This document shows positions 8,884 through 17,341 of a stretch of DNA of 64,000 bases, one piece after another. Each line of letters opens with the position of its first letter. Within the stretch, counting starts at the first letter, position 1. The notes beneath the pieces were generated by a model. That model searched no databases. It worked only from the letters and a program-made list of their open reading frames with translations, and was not told the origin of the DNA. The stretch is from assembly GCF_030915485.1 (NCBI RefSeq), contig NZ_CP133266.1, positions 1,860,001 through 1,924,000 on the forward strand, written 5' to 3'. The position numbers and the translations under genes are program-made. The stretch comes from Neobacillus sp. PS3-40 (GTDB taxonomy: Bacteria > Bacillota > Bacilli > Bacillales > Cytobacillaceae).

Positions 8884-9321
8884 TTAAGTATAGATATTAA
8901 TCAACATTCCCTTAATTTCTCCAACTAGACCCAATAGATCAAGACTACCTTGCTCTTTATCTAGGACGGTATTGGTCAAATCAACCAGCTTTTTGTCGAC
9001 TTCTTTCACAAGCTTGTATGCTTTTGCAGATCCACGATAGTTAAATCCGCGGTGTTCCTGTAGATCTAGACCATTTTTCACAGCATTATCTAAAAATCCT
9101 TTGACTAATTTCTTATACTTACGCAAGTTTTCAATGGTTCTTGATTCCACAAGTTTGCTACCCTGATTTTCAATTTCCAGCATTTTTTGATTAAGAGCAT
9201 CAAGTGAAATGTCAGATCGCTTTTTATCCATGACGGAATTAAAGGAAATTGAATCCTGGGATGTTGTTTCCTTTAATCCAAGTCTCAAAAAAGAGGTTTT
9301 ATTAACGCCTTGTACTTCCAT
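8884..9321 (-). CDS. YaaR-family (DUF327) protein
   Basis: 145 residues matching the YaaR/DUF327 pattern: the IENLRKYKKLVKGFLDNAVK helix, then RGFNYRGSAKAYKLVKEVDK and a C-terminal GLVGEIKGMLINIYT. The function is unknown. In B. subtilis yaaR lies away from the flagellar genes, but here it is the last gene of a motility unit (fliK-like, flhB-C-like, yaaR-like) with its own terminator. GAGGTG stands before the ATG. The setting suggests a role in flagellar assembly or export; that is inference. Confidence 0.85.
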   Translation of the reverse strand: MEVQGVNKTSFLRLGLKETTSQDSISFNSVMDKKRSDISLDALNQKMLEIENQGSKLVESRTIENLRKYKKLVKGFLDNAVKNGLDLQEHRGFNYRGSAKAYKLVKEVDKKLVDLTNTVLDKEQGSLDLLGLVGEIKGMLINIYT

Positions 9322-9360
9322 TTTTACACCTCGAAAGTAAACTTTTTTTATAATCTTTTA

Positions 9361-9657
9361 TTAATAGGCTTCGTCCATTTTTTCAAGTAAGATAAAAACT
9401 TCCGCAATCACTTCGTACAGCTGTGGTGGAACCGAGTCACCCAAATCAATTTGCAGCAGGTTTTGGATCAGCGTTGAATCCTCTTGAAGATGAATATTAT
9501 TTTTCTTCGCCGCCTCAATAATTTTTTGGGCAACATAGCCTGTTCCGTGCGCGACAACTGTCGGAGTATTCCCCTGGCCTTTATCATATTTTATCACAGC
9601 AGCAGAAGGACCGTTCATTTGCTTGCGATTTTTCGAATTAAAATAGTGGCTAGTCAT
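9361..9657 (-). CDS. FlhB C-terminal-like substrate-switch protein (YlqH type)
   Basis: 98 residues that match only the cytoplasmic tail of FlhB: AAVIKYDKGQGNTPTVVAHG, IIEAAKKNNIHLQEDSTLIQ, VPPQLYEVIAEVFILLEKMD. The self-cleavage motif NPTH of true FlhB is NTPT here, so autoprocessing is probably lost. In B. subtilis the equivalent ylqH sits next to ylqG, the same pairing seen here. The start codon overlaps the stop of the upstream fliK-like gene (ATGA). It probably works with that protein in the export gate switch. That link is inferred from pairing; no essential role is established. Confidence 0.9.
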   Translation of the reverse strand: MTSHYFNSKNRKQMNGPSAAVIKYDKGQGNTPTVVAHGTGYVAQKIIEAAKKNNIHLQEDSTLIQNLLQIDLGDSVPPQLYEVIAEVFILLEKMDEAY

Positions 9658-11714
9658 ATGGAAAAATCAAACCCCTTTTCCTTTTTATCTTCAACTGGCT
9701 TTTCTGCCTGAACCATCTTGGCTTCTGTTTTTACTGAAAATGGCTTATATTGGATGGTCCCAACCTTGTAGCCAATTTCCTGCAATCGATCCCTGGCAGA
9801 ATCCGTTAACGGCTTAATTATCTTCTGAAGAGTCTCTCGGTTATTTTTAATAGTAATTGATAAATTTCGGTTCACAGCAGAAATTTGGATCCCCACATCA
9901 CCTAGCTTTTTTGTTTCAAGCACAAAATACAAGCTACAATTCTCCCAATCAATCTTTTCGCTCTTCTTTTGTGAATTGACAAAGATTTTTACATTTTCAA
10001 CTTGCTTATTTAAAAGGGTTGGAATCTGAAGAATCACATTCTGTACACCTGATGTATCCTGTTTGTTTAACAATTGCTGACCAGTAATGTTGGCTAAAGC
10101 TTGGACGACTTTAGATTGACTGTCATTCGTTTCTGCCATCTTCACCAAGATTGACTTTAAATTTTGGGGAATTTCCTGATTATCCACCATTGAGCGAGCT
10201 ACATCTACCTCATGTGTTAAACCCATCCCTTTTAATTTTTCAAAAATTCCTCTTGCACCGGATTCATGATCAAGAGAAAGCTGAATCACTTTTTCTAGCA
10301 TCGATTTCGATGTTAACTGTTCTTGCTCTGAAACAAAATGCTTTACCCTACTATCTGACGGGTTAAACGTCATCTTTTCCAGTCCTGCCTTTACCTCTTT
10401 CACAATCTGATTAGCTTCATCAAAATTACCTTTACTTAGCAAATTGTTTGCTTCAGCCAACCTCGAGCTTGCCACCAATACTTTTTTCTCTGTATCCATA
10501 TCGGTGTAAAGCATGAAGTCTCCTTTTAAAATAGCTTTATCTAAGTTGTTAATCGTTGCCTCTAGGATTTGCTGGGCTGGTACAGCACTTTTTGTATTAA
10601 TCAAACTCGTTGTTGCCTCTAAATTCCGACTCATATCCTGCGTTACTTGCCTAAAATCCAGTGACATTTGTGAGAACTTTTTTGTTATTTCAGTAACTAA
10701 TACATTTTTTGAATCTAACGGGAGCAACTGAACAGCTTCATTCATTAAATACTGTTCAGCCATTTTTTGATGCTGTGGATTAGCATCCGCTAGCATATAT
10801 CTAGCATTCTCTAAATCTCCCATAGCCTTAGGTTCTTGAATGAAACTTTGAAGAGCACTTCCTAATTTCTCTGTACCAATTTGCTCAAGCTTTTGTGCTT
10901 CTTGAATAGCAAGATTAATCTTATCTTTAAGCTCCGTAGGCATTTCCTTTGTTTGAAGTATGGCGCTAATAGAGGAAAGATTCGATTCCTGCTGAACAGC
11001 TTCTTTAATATCAATAGAGCCCTCAAAATCGGAAAGGGCCTGCATAATACGTTCCTTGCCTGCCAACTGAATTTGCAAGGCTTTTTTAATATCCGTAGCT
11101 AAATTTAAATTTTCACCTTGAGCAATAGGCGTTTGAAAATCGATAACACCTTCCATCAAGTCTGACAATGACTCCGTGAGAGTATCACCATGTAAAGCTA
11201 TATTAACAGCATTCAGTTGAACCTTCGTAAATTCAATATTTTTCTGTTGCATGATTTTAATTGTTTCTAGCTTCTCAGCTTGCGTACCTGAATCATTTTT
11301 TAAAAAATCCTGTAAATTAACAAGAGAATCCTTCGAAACACTTCCACCATTTGAAAAGATTTGCTTAACCGCTTCTCTCAATTCCGTATGGGTGCTAGGA
11401 TCAAAGCCCAATCTTGAAAGTAAGGTATCCACTGTTTTTGATAGAGTTTCTGTAGGTGTGTCCTTAATTGGCCTTACCACCATTTGCCCCTTTTCGTTCA
11501 GCTTAGCTACCTCTACAAATACACGGTCTCCCGCCGGAATGGGACCATCAAACGTAACCGCAACTTGCTGCCCCTTCCAAACCACCTTCGCTTCGTTATC
11601 AGCCATCCTCTCCTTAATGGTAACCTGGCTAACATCCCCTTTCTTAATAGAAAGTGCGCCATCCTTTAATTGAAATTTCGACTGAAGGCCGATACCTAGA
11701 TTCATAACTTCCAT
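9654..11714 (-). CDS. FliK-like hook-length/YlqG-type protein
   Basis: 686 residues from the ATG at 11714. I prefer this start because the 44 codons further upstream read as non-coding and contain the promoter. The N-terminal 100 residues are beta-rich (LGIGLQSKFQLKDGALSIKK). A long helical and low-complexity middle follows, then a FliK C-terminal-like domain near residues 570-660 (WENCSLYFVLETKKLGDVGI, NRNLSITIKNNRETLQKIIK). The pair with the FlhB-like gene matches ylqG-ylqH of B. subtilis. FliK proteins measure hook length and switch export class by contacting FlhB. Whether this is the main FliK of the cell cannot be told, since the fla/che operon is outside the window. Confidence 0.82.
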   Translation of the reverse strand: MEVMNLGIGLQSKFQLKDGALSIKKGDVSQVTIKERMADNEAKVVWKGQQVAVTFDGPIPAGDRVFVEVAKLNEKGQMVVRPIKDTPTETLSKTVDTLLSRLGFDPSTHTELREAVKQIFSNGGSVSKDSLVNLQDFLKNDSGTQAEKLETIKIMQQKNIEFTKVQLNAVNIALHGDTLTESLSDLMEGVIDFQTPIAQGENLNLATDIKKALQIQLAGKERIMQALSDFEGSIDIKEAVQQESNLSSISAILQTKEMPTELKDKINLAIQEAQKLEQIGTEKLGSALQSFIQEPKAMGDLENARYMLADANPQHQKMAEQYLMNEAVQLLPLDSKNVLVTEITKKFSQMSLDFRQVTQDMSRNLEATTSLINTKSAVPAQQILEATINNLDKAILKGDFMLYTDMDTEKKVLVASSRLAEANNLLSKGNFDEANQIVKEVKAGLEKMTFNPSDSRVKHFVSEQEQLTSKSMLEKVIQLSLDHESGARGIFEKLKGMGLTHEVDVARSMVDNQEIPQNLKSILVKMAETNDSQSKVVQALANITGQQLLNKQDTSGVQNVILQIPTLLNKQVENVKIFVNSQKKSEKIDWENCSLYFVLETKKLGDVGIQISAVNRNLSITIKNNRETLQKIIKPLTDSARDRLQEIGYKVGTIQYKPFSVKTEAKMVQAEKPVEDKKEKGFDFSI

Positions 11715-11749
11715 ATCAACACACCCTATATAAAACTTGTCTACTATTA

Positions 11750-11776
11750 ATATCGGAAAATATTTAATGATTTCAA
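11750..11776 (-). promoter_or_regulatory. Sigma-D type promoter of the fliK-like unit
   Basis: Minus-strand TTGA - 15 bases - TCCGATAT. The -10 and spacing fit sigma-D well. The -35 has two of four matches. Confidence 0.6.
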
Positions 11777-11930
11777 ATGGAGAAAAATGACTATTACTGT
11801 GTGCAGAGCCATTCATAGAAAAAAAGCCAACTTGGGTAAATCCCAAATAGGCAAATTTTGTGGTTTTTTTATGTCCTTCTTGTATTTACTTTAACAGACT
11901 ATTATATTAATCCTTCGATAAATTCAATTT

Positions 11931-12131
11931 TTATCCTTTTATATCTATATTCCCACCTAAATGAGGCTGTGTTGCATGTTGCAGAGCTTGTACGTTGTCC
12001 TCTCCCATCAACTTGTTAAGGAATAGAGCACTTCCTTCTGCTTGATTCATTGCTATCTTCATAACAGATAATGAAGCTTGTTCCTGAAGCTGTACTTGGC
12101 TTAATGCCATTGACATTAATGCTACATCCAT
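11931..12131 (-). CDS. YjfB-family putative motility protein
   Basis: 66 residues with the YjfB motility-family pattern (MDVALMSMALSQVQLQEQAS, VMKIAMNQAEGSALFLNKLM). I chose the ATG at 12131 because GGTGGTG lies six bases upstream; a start five codons earlier has no such site. In B. subtilis yjfB is in the sigma-D regulon, and its function is unknown. Here it lies just downstream of fliD, again in a motility setting. Confidence 0.82.
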   Translation of the reverse strand: MDVALMSMALSQVQLQEQASLSVMKIAMNQAEGSALFLNKLMGEDNVQALQHATQPHLGGNIDIKG

Positions 12132-12212
12132 GAAAAACACCACCATTCTTTTTCTAATTAATTAAGTATCTATGAAATAGGAATCTTCGAGTCATAACTC
12201 GTGCCCATCCTT

Positions 12213-12248
12213 AAAAAAGAAGAGCAAATCACATATTGTGAATAGCTC
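12213..12248 (-). terminator. Rho-independent terminator of fliD
   Basis: Minus-strand GAGCTATTCAC pairs imperfectly with GTGATTTGCTC, followed by TTCTTTTTT. It begins about 48 bases after the fliD stop. Confidence 0.65.
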
Positions 12249-12295
12249 CCCTACTTGTACTTTAAAAATCTAACTAGCAACTGAACTATGAGGTC

Positions 12296-14380
12296 CTATT
12301 TACCTCCACCAAGCATCGAAGCTAAGGATGTACTTTGCGAATTAGCTTGATTCATCGCTTGTTCCATGGCTGTAAACTGACGATAATAGCGATCTTCCAC
12401 TTGTTGCATTCGAGTTTCGAAAGTAGAAATACTTGTATCTAAATCATTTATACTTTTTCCAATCGTAAACTGTTGATTTGTAGAGTATGAGTTACCTGCC
12501 CGTTGTGTAATTGAAGTCATAGCACTATTGGCAGAATCATAGAGTCGCTGAGCGATCCCTTGCTGACTCGATGAAATACCTGTGCTATTAAATAACTTCT
12601 CAACTGAACTTGGGTCATCTTGAAGGGCTTGACGTAATTTAGACTCATCTAAATACAGTTTCCCACCCTCTAAATAGTTTGGAGAAGTCGTAATTCCAAT
12701 CGCTGACATTCCATTATATTTGGAATTGATATCTGGATTCGAGACCGAAGTATTAAAATTACTTCGCATTTTATCAAGAACACTTGATAGGATAGAATCA
12801 CGTCGCAACATCCCACTTTTCGCATTCGTCGTCCATTGTTCTTGTTGCGTATCAGACAACTGCTGCTTTTGATCATCTGTTAGCGGTGGATAGTTCTTAT
12901 ATCTTGTTTCTTGGACCTTATCTTTAATTTTTCCAATCAATGTATTATAACTATCTACAAATTTTTTGATGTTATCAACTGTTGTATCGATGTTGTTACT
13001 CACACCAATGTTCACAGCTGTTGTAAATGTATCCTTAAGAGTAATCGAAACACCACTCATATCAAAAGTATTCGTTGTCCTCTCAGTGGCCAATCCATTT
13101 ATGGTAAACGTAGCATTATCTCCACCAGTTTCAGCATTACTAAGTCCTAAAACACTCGTTAAGAATGATGACGATGGTGAGCTCATATCCATTTCTACAC
13201 CTGAGGGATTGTAGTTACCGGTCTCTTTACGAGTCATACTAACTTTGTCAGAAAAAGTATCATAGAACGCAGATACTCCTAGAGTGGAATCATTTAGTTT
13301 TTGTAAAACTTGATTCAAGGATTCAGTACCTTGAATATTAAAATTTTCCTTCATAACTCCTTTTGAGGTATTCGTTGACATCCCAAAAGAGAAATAGTTT
13401 TGCTTATACGTTGCAGTTATCGTCGTATTAGCAGCAACATCATTTGTCATTGATATCTTACCAGTTTCCAAGTCAATGGTTCCAACAACTGCATTGCTGT
13501 TACCAGTATCTAAAAGTTGTCGTACATTTGGATACGTAGTATCCGTAGCGGTTGTATTAATACTTAAATTTTGAATATTTCCGTTGTGGTCATCGAGATT
13601 AATGGTTGCTGAATTATCTACAATTGCACCCTTACTTAATTGAATCGTTTTAGTGGCTGAGGTTGGTGTAATTGTATCAACCTTTTTATCTGCAATATAG
13701 CTTACACTAATCGTACTTCCGACTGATAAAGGGGCTGCAAACGTTAGTTTGCCCGTATTATCAATTGAAAATTCATTGGGATTGGCTGGTGATGCTGGGT
13801 TATAGGTATATGTTGTCCCATTCACTTTCACACTTGTATTAGTTAAGTCTGTAACAGCTAGATTATTAGGATTGCCAGCAGGTAAAACATTATACTGGGT
13901 AGCTGTACCATCTGTAACCGTAATTGATGTTGCTTCAACACTCCCAGGTTTCCAAGTAATCGAAGAAGATTGTTGATAATTACTTTGATTAGCAAAGATT
14001 GATTTTGAAGGATCAATTTTAACAGCCCCAGAAATAGTGTTACCCGCAATTGTGGCTGCAGAAGCTAACTTACTTACTGCTGATATAGAATAGGATGTAT
14101 TCCCTGCCGACGTGGAAGCAGTTGCAGAAACTTTAGTATCATCACTAGAAGTTATTGTTTTTGTGCGATACGTTGAGGTAAGCTTCATGTTAAACGCATC
14201 GGTACGGAAAGAAAGAAGTAGTGTATTCATGGAACGATAATCATCTCGTTGCCATTCCAATACTTGCTTATTCTGTTTTAATTTATCTAATGGTAAGCGT
14301 TCAGCTGTCATTAGTTTGCTCACCATGCTATCAATATCCAACCCACTAGAAAAACCACTAATCCGAATAGGACTGGTCAT
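12296..14380 (-). CDS. fliD: Flagellar cap / hook-associated protein 2, enlarged
   Basis: 694 residues, about 200 more than B. subtilis FliD. The N-terminal domain (IRISGFSSGLDIDSMVSKLM) and the C-terminal domain (about 446-690; DTTVDNIKKFVDSYNTLIGK, FETRMQQVEDRYYRQFTAME) are typical. Residues about 120-345 form an extra Thr/Ser/Asn-rich region with two similar beta-type units, each ending in a GKLTFAAPLSVGSTISVSY or GKISMTNDVAANTTITATY strand pair. FliD caps the filament and guides flagellin folding at the tip. The start at 14380 is chosen because the ATG at 14392 lies inside the AAGGATGGTG ribosome binding site. A sigma-D promoter lies upstream. Confidence 0.95.
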   Translation of the reverse strand: MTSPIRISGFSSGLDIDSMVSKLMTAERLPLDKLKQNKQVLEWQRDDYRSMNTLLLSFRTDAFNMKLTSTYRTKTITSSDDTKVSATASTSAGNTSYSISAVSKLASAATIAGNTISGAVKIDPSKSIFANQSNYQQSSSITWKPGSVEATSITVTDGTATQYNVLPAGNPNNLAVTDLTNTSVKVNGTTYTYNPASPANPNEFSIDNTGKLTFAAPLSVGSTISVSYIADKKVDTITPTSATKTIQLSKGAIVDNSATINLDDHNGNIQNLSINTTATDTTYPNVRQLLDTGNSNAVVGTIDLETGKISMTNDVAANTTITATYKQNYFSFGMSTNTSKGVMKENFNIQGTESLNQVLQKLNDSTLGVSAFYDTFSDKVSMTRKETGNYNPSGVEMDMSSPSSSFLTSVLGLSNAETGGDNATFTINGLATERTTNTFDMSGVSITLKDTFTTAVNIGVSNNIDTTVDNIKKFVDSYNTLIGKIKDKVQETRYKNYPPLTDDQKQQLSDTQQEQWTTNAKSGMLRRDSILSSVLDKMRSNFNTSVSNPDINSKYNGMSAIGITTSPNYLEGGKLYLDESKLRQALQDDPSSVEKLFNSTGISSSQQGIAQRLYDSANSAMTSITQRAGNSYSTNQQFTIGKSINDLDTSISTFETRMQQVEDRYYRQFTAMEQAMNQANSQSTSLASMLGGGK

Positions 14381-14506
14381 AATGGTCACCATCCTTTATT
14401 TTTTCTTATATGTCTAATGAAAAACTTCTGTGTTTTTAGTAAATCCTTAAAAAGCTAAATAAATATTATCTTCCCCTATTGAATTCCGAACTTTATTCTA
14501 CTAATT

Positions 14507-14533
14507 ATATCGGAACCTTTTAAAATCTTTTAA
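14507..14533 (-). promoter_or_regulatory. Sigma-D type promoter of fliD
   Basis: Minus-strand TTAA - 15 bases - TCCGATAT, about 120 bases before the fliD start. It stands back to back with the promoter of the + strand flagellin paralogue. Confidence 0.7.
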
Positions 14534-14634
14534 GAAAAATCTAGTAATTCTAGAAAAATAGGTAGATAATATCATTTTTGGCTTCGATTTTATCCAAAAA
14601 CCTTCAAGCAAAAAAGAATTTATTATTTTGCATG

Positions 14635-14661
14635 TGAAAAATTACCTAATTTGGTCGATAT
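14635..14661 (+). promoter_or_regulatory. Sigma-D type promoter of the flagellin paralogue
   Basis: TGAA - 15 bases - GTCGATAT, matching the sigma-D consensus in spacing and seven of eight -10 bases. It lies 35 bases before the TTG start. Confidence 0.75.
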
Positions 14662-14695
14662 AATAATAAATAGCTTATAAGTGAGGTGAACTCTT

Positions 14696-15526
14696 TTGCG
14701 GCTTAATAGCCAATTTGAAAATAAATTTTTTGATAATAGACGTTCTAAGATTACTGGAAAACTTCAAAAGGCCATTCGAAATGTTTCATCTGGTCTAAAA
14801 GTACTGGGGGCAGCAGATAATCCTGCTGGATTATCTATTTCTGAAACAACTAGGTCCCAAATTAGGGGATTAGCACAAGCTCAGCGCAATATTCAAGATG
14901 GTATGGCATTCCTAAAAACGACTGAAGATGGATTAATGAAGACAAATGAAGATATCCAACGATTATATGAAGTATCCATTATGGCTTCAAATGATACAAT
15001 GGATAACTCCAGTCGGTTAGAGGTACAAGGAGAAGTAGATGGGCTCCTTACTTCCATCCAACAAACTGCAGAAACTGTTCAGTTTAATACTCGAAATCTT
15101 TTAGGCCCAGAGACTAGACCAGATAAACAAAAAGATATTTCTATTCAGAGTGGGCCAAATTCTAACGGGAGCATGACGTTGGAGTTGATGGACATCACAA
15201 CTGGAAGTCTTGGTCTAGCAAACGCATCGGTTGAAACAAGGGAAAATGCAGTGGAACTTATGAAAACCTCAAAAAATGCGATTTCCAACATTGCAGGGTA
15301 CCTGTCAAAGATAGGATCACAATATTCCAGTCTTGAAAATAATCTTAATAACTCACTAACTTTGCAAAATAGTTTAACAACAATAGAAGCGAATATTCGT
15401 GATTCCGATATAGGGAAAGAAGTAATGAACCTAACAATAAATAAATTACTATTAGACGGAATAAATACTTTACATAAATATTCGGATGATCAAAGGCAGA
15501 ATTTTGAGAAGGTTTTGTTTGAGTAG
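14696..15526 (+). CDS. Divergent flagellin paralogue
   Basis: 276 residues, nearly the length of Hag, on the strand opposite to all neighbouring flagellar genes. The N-terminal D0/D1 region keeps the flagellin core (NVSSGLKVLGAADNPAGLSI then RSQIRGLAQAQRNIQDGMAF) but lacks the canonical first residues (INHNIAALNTY type). The C-terminal D1 helix keeps IRDSDIGKEVMN. After that the usual AQANQ...VLQLLR ending is replaced by LLLDGINTLHKYSDDQRQNF. The start is TTG with GAGGTGA upstream, which suggests low expression. It has its own sigma-D type promoter and terminator. It could be a minor filament protein, a junction protein or a decoy for FliS/FliW. It lacks the CsrA hairpin seen before hag. Confidence 0.88.
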   Translation: MRLNSQFENKFFDNRRSKITGKLQKAIRNVSSGLKVLGAADNPAGLSISETTRSQIRGLAQAQRNIQDGMAFLKTTEDGLMKTNEDIQRLYEVSIMASNDTMDNSSRLEVQGEVDGLLTSIQQTAETVQFNTRNLLGPETRPDKQKDISIQSGPNSNGSMTLELMDITTGSLGLANASVETRENAVELMKTSKNAISNIAGYLSKIGSQYSSLENNLNNSLTLQNSLTTIEANIRDSDIGKEVMNLTINKLLLDGINTLHKYSDDQRQNFEKVLFE

Positions 15527-15574
15527 AATATAGGCTTGTTTGAAAGAATCCTTAATATTATTTTAGAGAAATTT

Positions 15575-15618
15575 AAAAGGGTGACACACTACTAATGGTA
15601 GCGGGTCACCCTTTTTTT
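15575..15618 (+). terminator. Rho-independent terminator, probably bidirectional
   Basis: AAAGGGTGAC pairs with GTCACCCTTT, with an inner smaller stem, then seven T. On the minus strand the hairpin is followed by TTTTAAATTT, so it could also stop transcripts from pseI. Confidence 0.88.
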
Positions 15619-15754
15619 AATAAATGATTAATTAGGGCCATCTATTTAAACCTGTCATTTCTTTTTTTGTTAATTTTCAATCAGGTAAAAAAGTGCTTGA
15701 CTGTCCAAATAGTAGATTTAAAAATCCTCTTTACTATCCATACATGAATGTTTC

Positions 15755-16804
15755 TTAAAGAAGCTCCCAATTCAAAGGAGTTCCCTTTTTAAGGTCCAAT
15801 TTGCATGTATTCCCCAAAATCTTCTCATAATACTTTGGTGCTAACCCATAGCCTGGACGAATTACTTTGAGATTATCTTTTGTAAATATCTCTCCTTGCT
15901 TAATATCTTCACTAATATAAATAGATCTTCTATACTTTAATGATGCCTCTTCCTGCTTTGTCGCACCATAACGAATTGACCCTAGAGCTTCCCATGCCTG
16001 TTTTGTCTCAATAACTAATGATTTCATTTCAGCTGGCTCCATTGAGAATGATGCATCAACTCCACCATCTTCTCGACTAAGTGTAAAATGTTTTTCAATA
16101 ATGTTGGCTCCTAATGCCACACTTGCCACTGCTACACCAGTTCCCATAGTATGATCTGATAGTCCTACTATACAGTTAAACAATTCTCTCATATGAGGAA
16201 TTGTCTTTAAATTCGTATTTTTCGGAGTTGCTGGGTATGTACTTGTACACTTTAATAAAACTAAATCTTTGCAGCCTGCTTCTCGTGCAGTTCGTATGGT
16301 CTCGTCTAGCTCTGAAACTGTTGCCATTCCAGTTGAAATTATCATCGGCTTTCCCGTGGCTGCAACTTTCTTGATCAATGGGATATCATTATTTTCAAAA
16401 GAAGCAATTTTATAAAAAGGCATATCAAGTTCTTCTAAAAAATCCACTGCTGTCTCATCAAAAGGCGTACTAAATGGAATCATTCCTAACTCTCTACATT
16501 TATCAAAGATTGGTTTATGCCATTCCCATGGTGTATAGGCTTGTTTATATAATTTATATAATGAATTCCCTTCCCAAAGACTATTTGGGTCATCAATATA
16601 AAAATCCCCACTTTTTAGATTTAGTGTCATAGTATCTGCCGTATAGGTTTGAATTTTTAATGCATGTGCACCCGTTTTGGCTGCTTCCTCAACAATCTTT
16701 AAAGCGCGGTCCAATGATTGATTATGATTTCCTGACATTTCAGCAATAATAAATGGAGGATGATTGGATCCAACCATTCTTCCTCCGAGATTTATTTCAT
16801 TCAT
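15755..16804 (-). CDS. pseI: Pseudaminic acid synthase
   Basis: 349 residues of the NeuB/PseI family. The N-terminal TIM-barrel condensing domain (FIIAEMSGNHNQSLDRALKI; GLSDHTMGTGVAVASVALGA; IIEKHFTLSREDGGVDASFS) is followed by a C-terminal SAF/antifreeze-like domain from about 285 (RRSIYISEDIKQGEIFTKDN). It condenses the 2,4-diacetamido hexose made by PseG with phosphoenolpyruvate to give pseudaminic acid. I prefer PseI over sialic acid synthase because all other pse steps are adjacent. It is the last gene of the island, 16 bases after pseH. Confidence 0.93.
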   Translation of the reverse strand: MNEINLGGRMVGSNHPPFIIAEMSGNHNQSLDRALKIVEEAAKTGAHALKIQTYTADTMTLNLKSGDFYIDDPNSLWEGNSLYKLYKQAYTPWEWHKPIFDKCRELGMIPFSTPFDETAVDFLEELDMPFYKIASFENNDIPLIKKVAATGKPMIISTGMATVSELDETIRTAREAGCKDLVLLKCTSTYPATPKNTNLKTIPHMRELFNCIVGLSDHTMGTGVAVASVALGANIIEKHFTLSREDGGVDASFSMEPAEMKSLVIETKQAWEALGSIRYGATKQEEASLKYRRSIYISEDIKQGEIFTKDNLKVIRPGYGLAPKYYEKILGNTCKLDLKKGTPLNWELL

Positions 16805-16819
16805 AGAATCACATCCTTT

Positions 16820-17341
16820 TTAAAATAATAATTTCTTTTGCTCTTCCCACTGTTTTTTAGAGATTTCATAACTTACTACATCAATAAATTCATTATTTCG
16901 GATAATATTATTTTGTAGAAGTCCTTTATTAACAAACCCTAATTTTTTATGAAATTGTTGGCTTATCTCATTAAACGATAATACTTCTCCAATAACCTTC
17001 ATCATATTCAATGAATAAAAGGCATAGTCTAGAGCTAAACTCCCCATTATCGTGCCAGACCCTTTAGGGGAATTTTTTTCACCAATATAAAATCCCCATA
17101 CACATGTTTGACTTTGACTGTTGGTATTTTTAAAGGACACTAAACCTATTGGATTTTCCTCATAAAAAAATAGACGATATAACTCATTTTGATTCTGGAG
17201 TATATTTTCAAACCATTGACAATGGGTTTCGTAAGGAATAGGTTGATCATTATACATATTACTGCGAATGGAATTCATATTTCTCCAATTATAAATAATA
17301 TCTTTACTGTTCCCCTCTAATTTCCTTAATGAATAATTCAT
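16820..17341 (-). CDS. pseH: UDP-4-amino-4,6-dideoxy-L-AltNAc N-acetyltransferase
   Basis: 173 residues of the GNAT type (YNWRNMNSIRSNMYNDQPIP; GFYIGEKNSPKGSGTIMGSL; SFNEISQQFHKKLGFVNKGL), the form common to PseH proteins. It acetylates the C4 amino group of the PseC product using acetyl-CoA. Its ATG overlaps the stop of pseG (ATGA), so the two are translationally coupled. Identity follows from family and from position between pseG and pseI. Confidence 0.88.
   Translation of the reverse strand: MNYSLRKLEGNSKDIIYNWRNMNSIRSNMYNDQPIPYETHCQWFENILQNQNELYRLFFYEENPIGLVSFKNTNSQSQTCVWGFYIGEKNSPKGSGTIMGSLALDYAFYSLNMMKVIGEVLSFNEISQQFHKKLGFVNKGLLQNNIIRNNEFIDVVSYEISKKQWEEQKKLLF

Noticed and set aside
12670-12876. 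Minus-strand ORF of 68 codons inside fliD
   Set aside because: Alternate frame of fliD; no independent signals.
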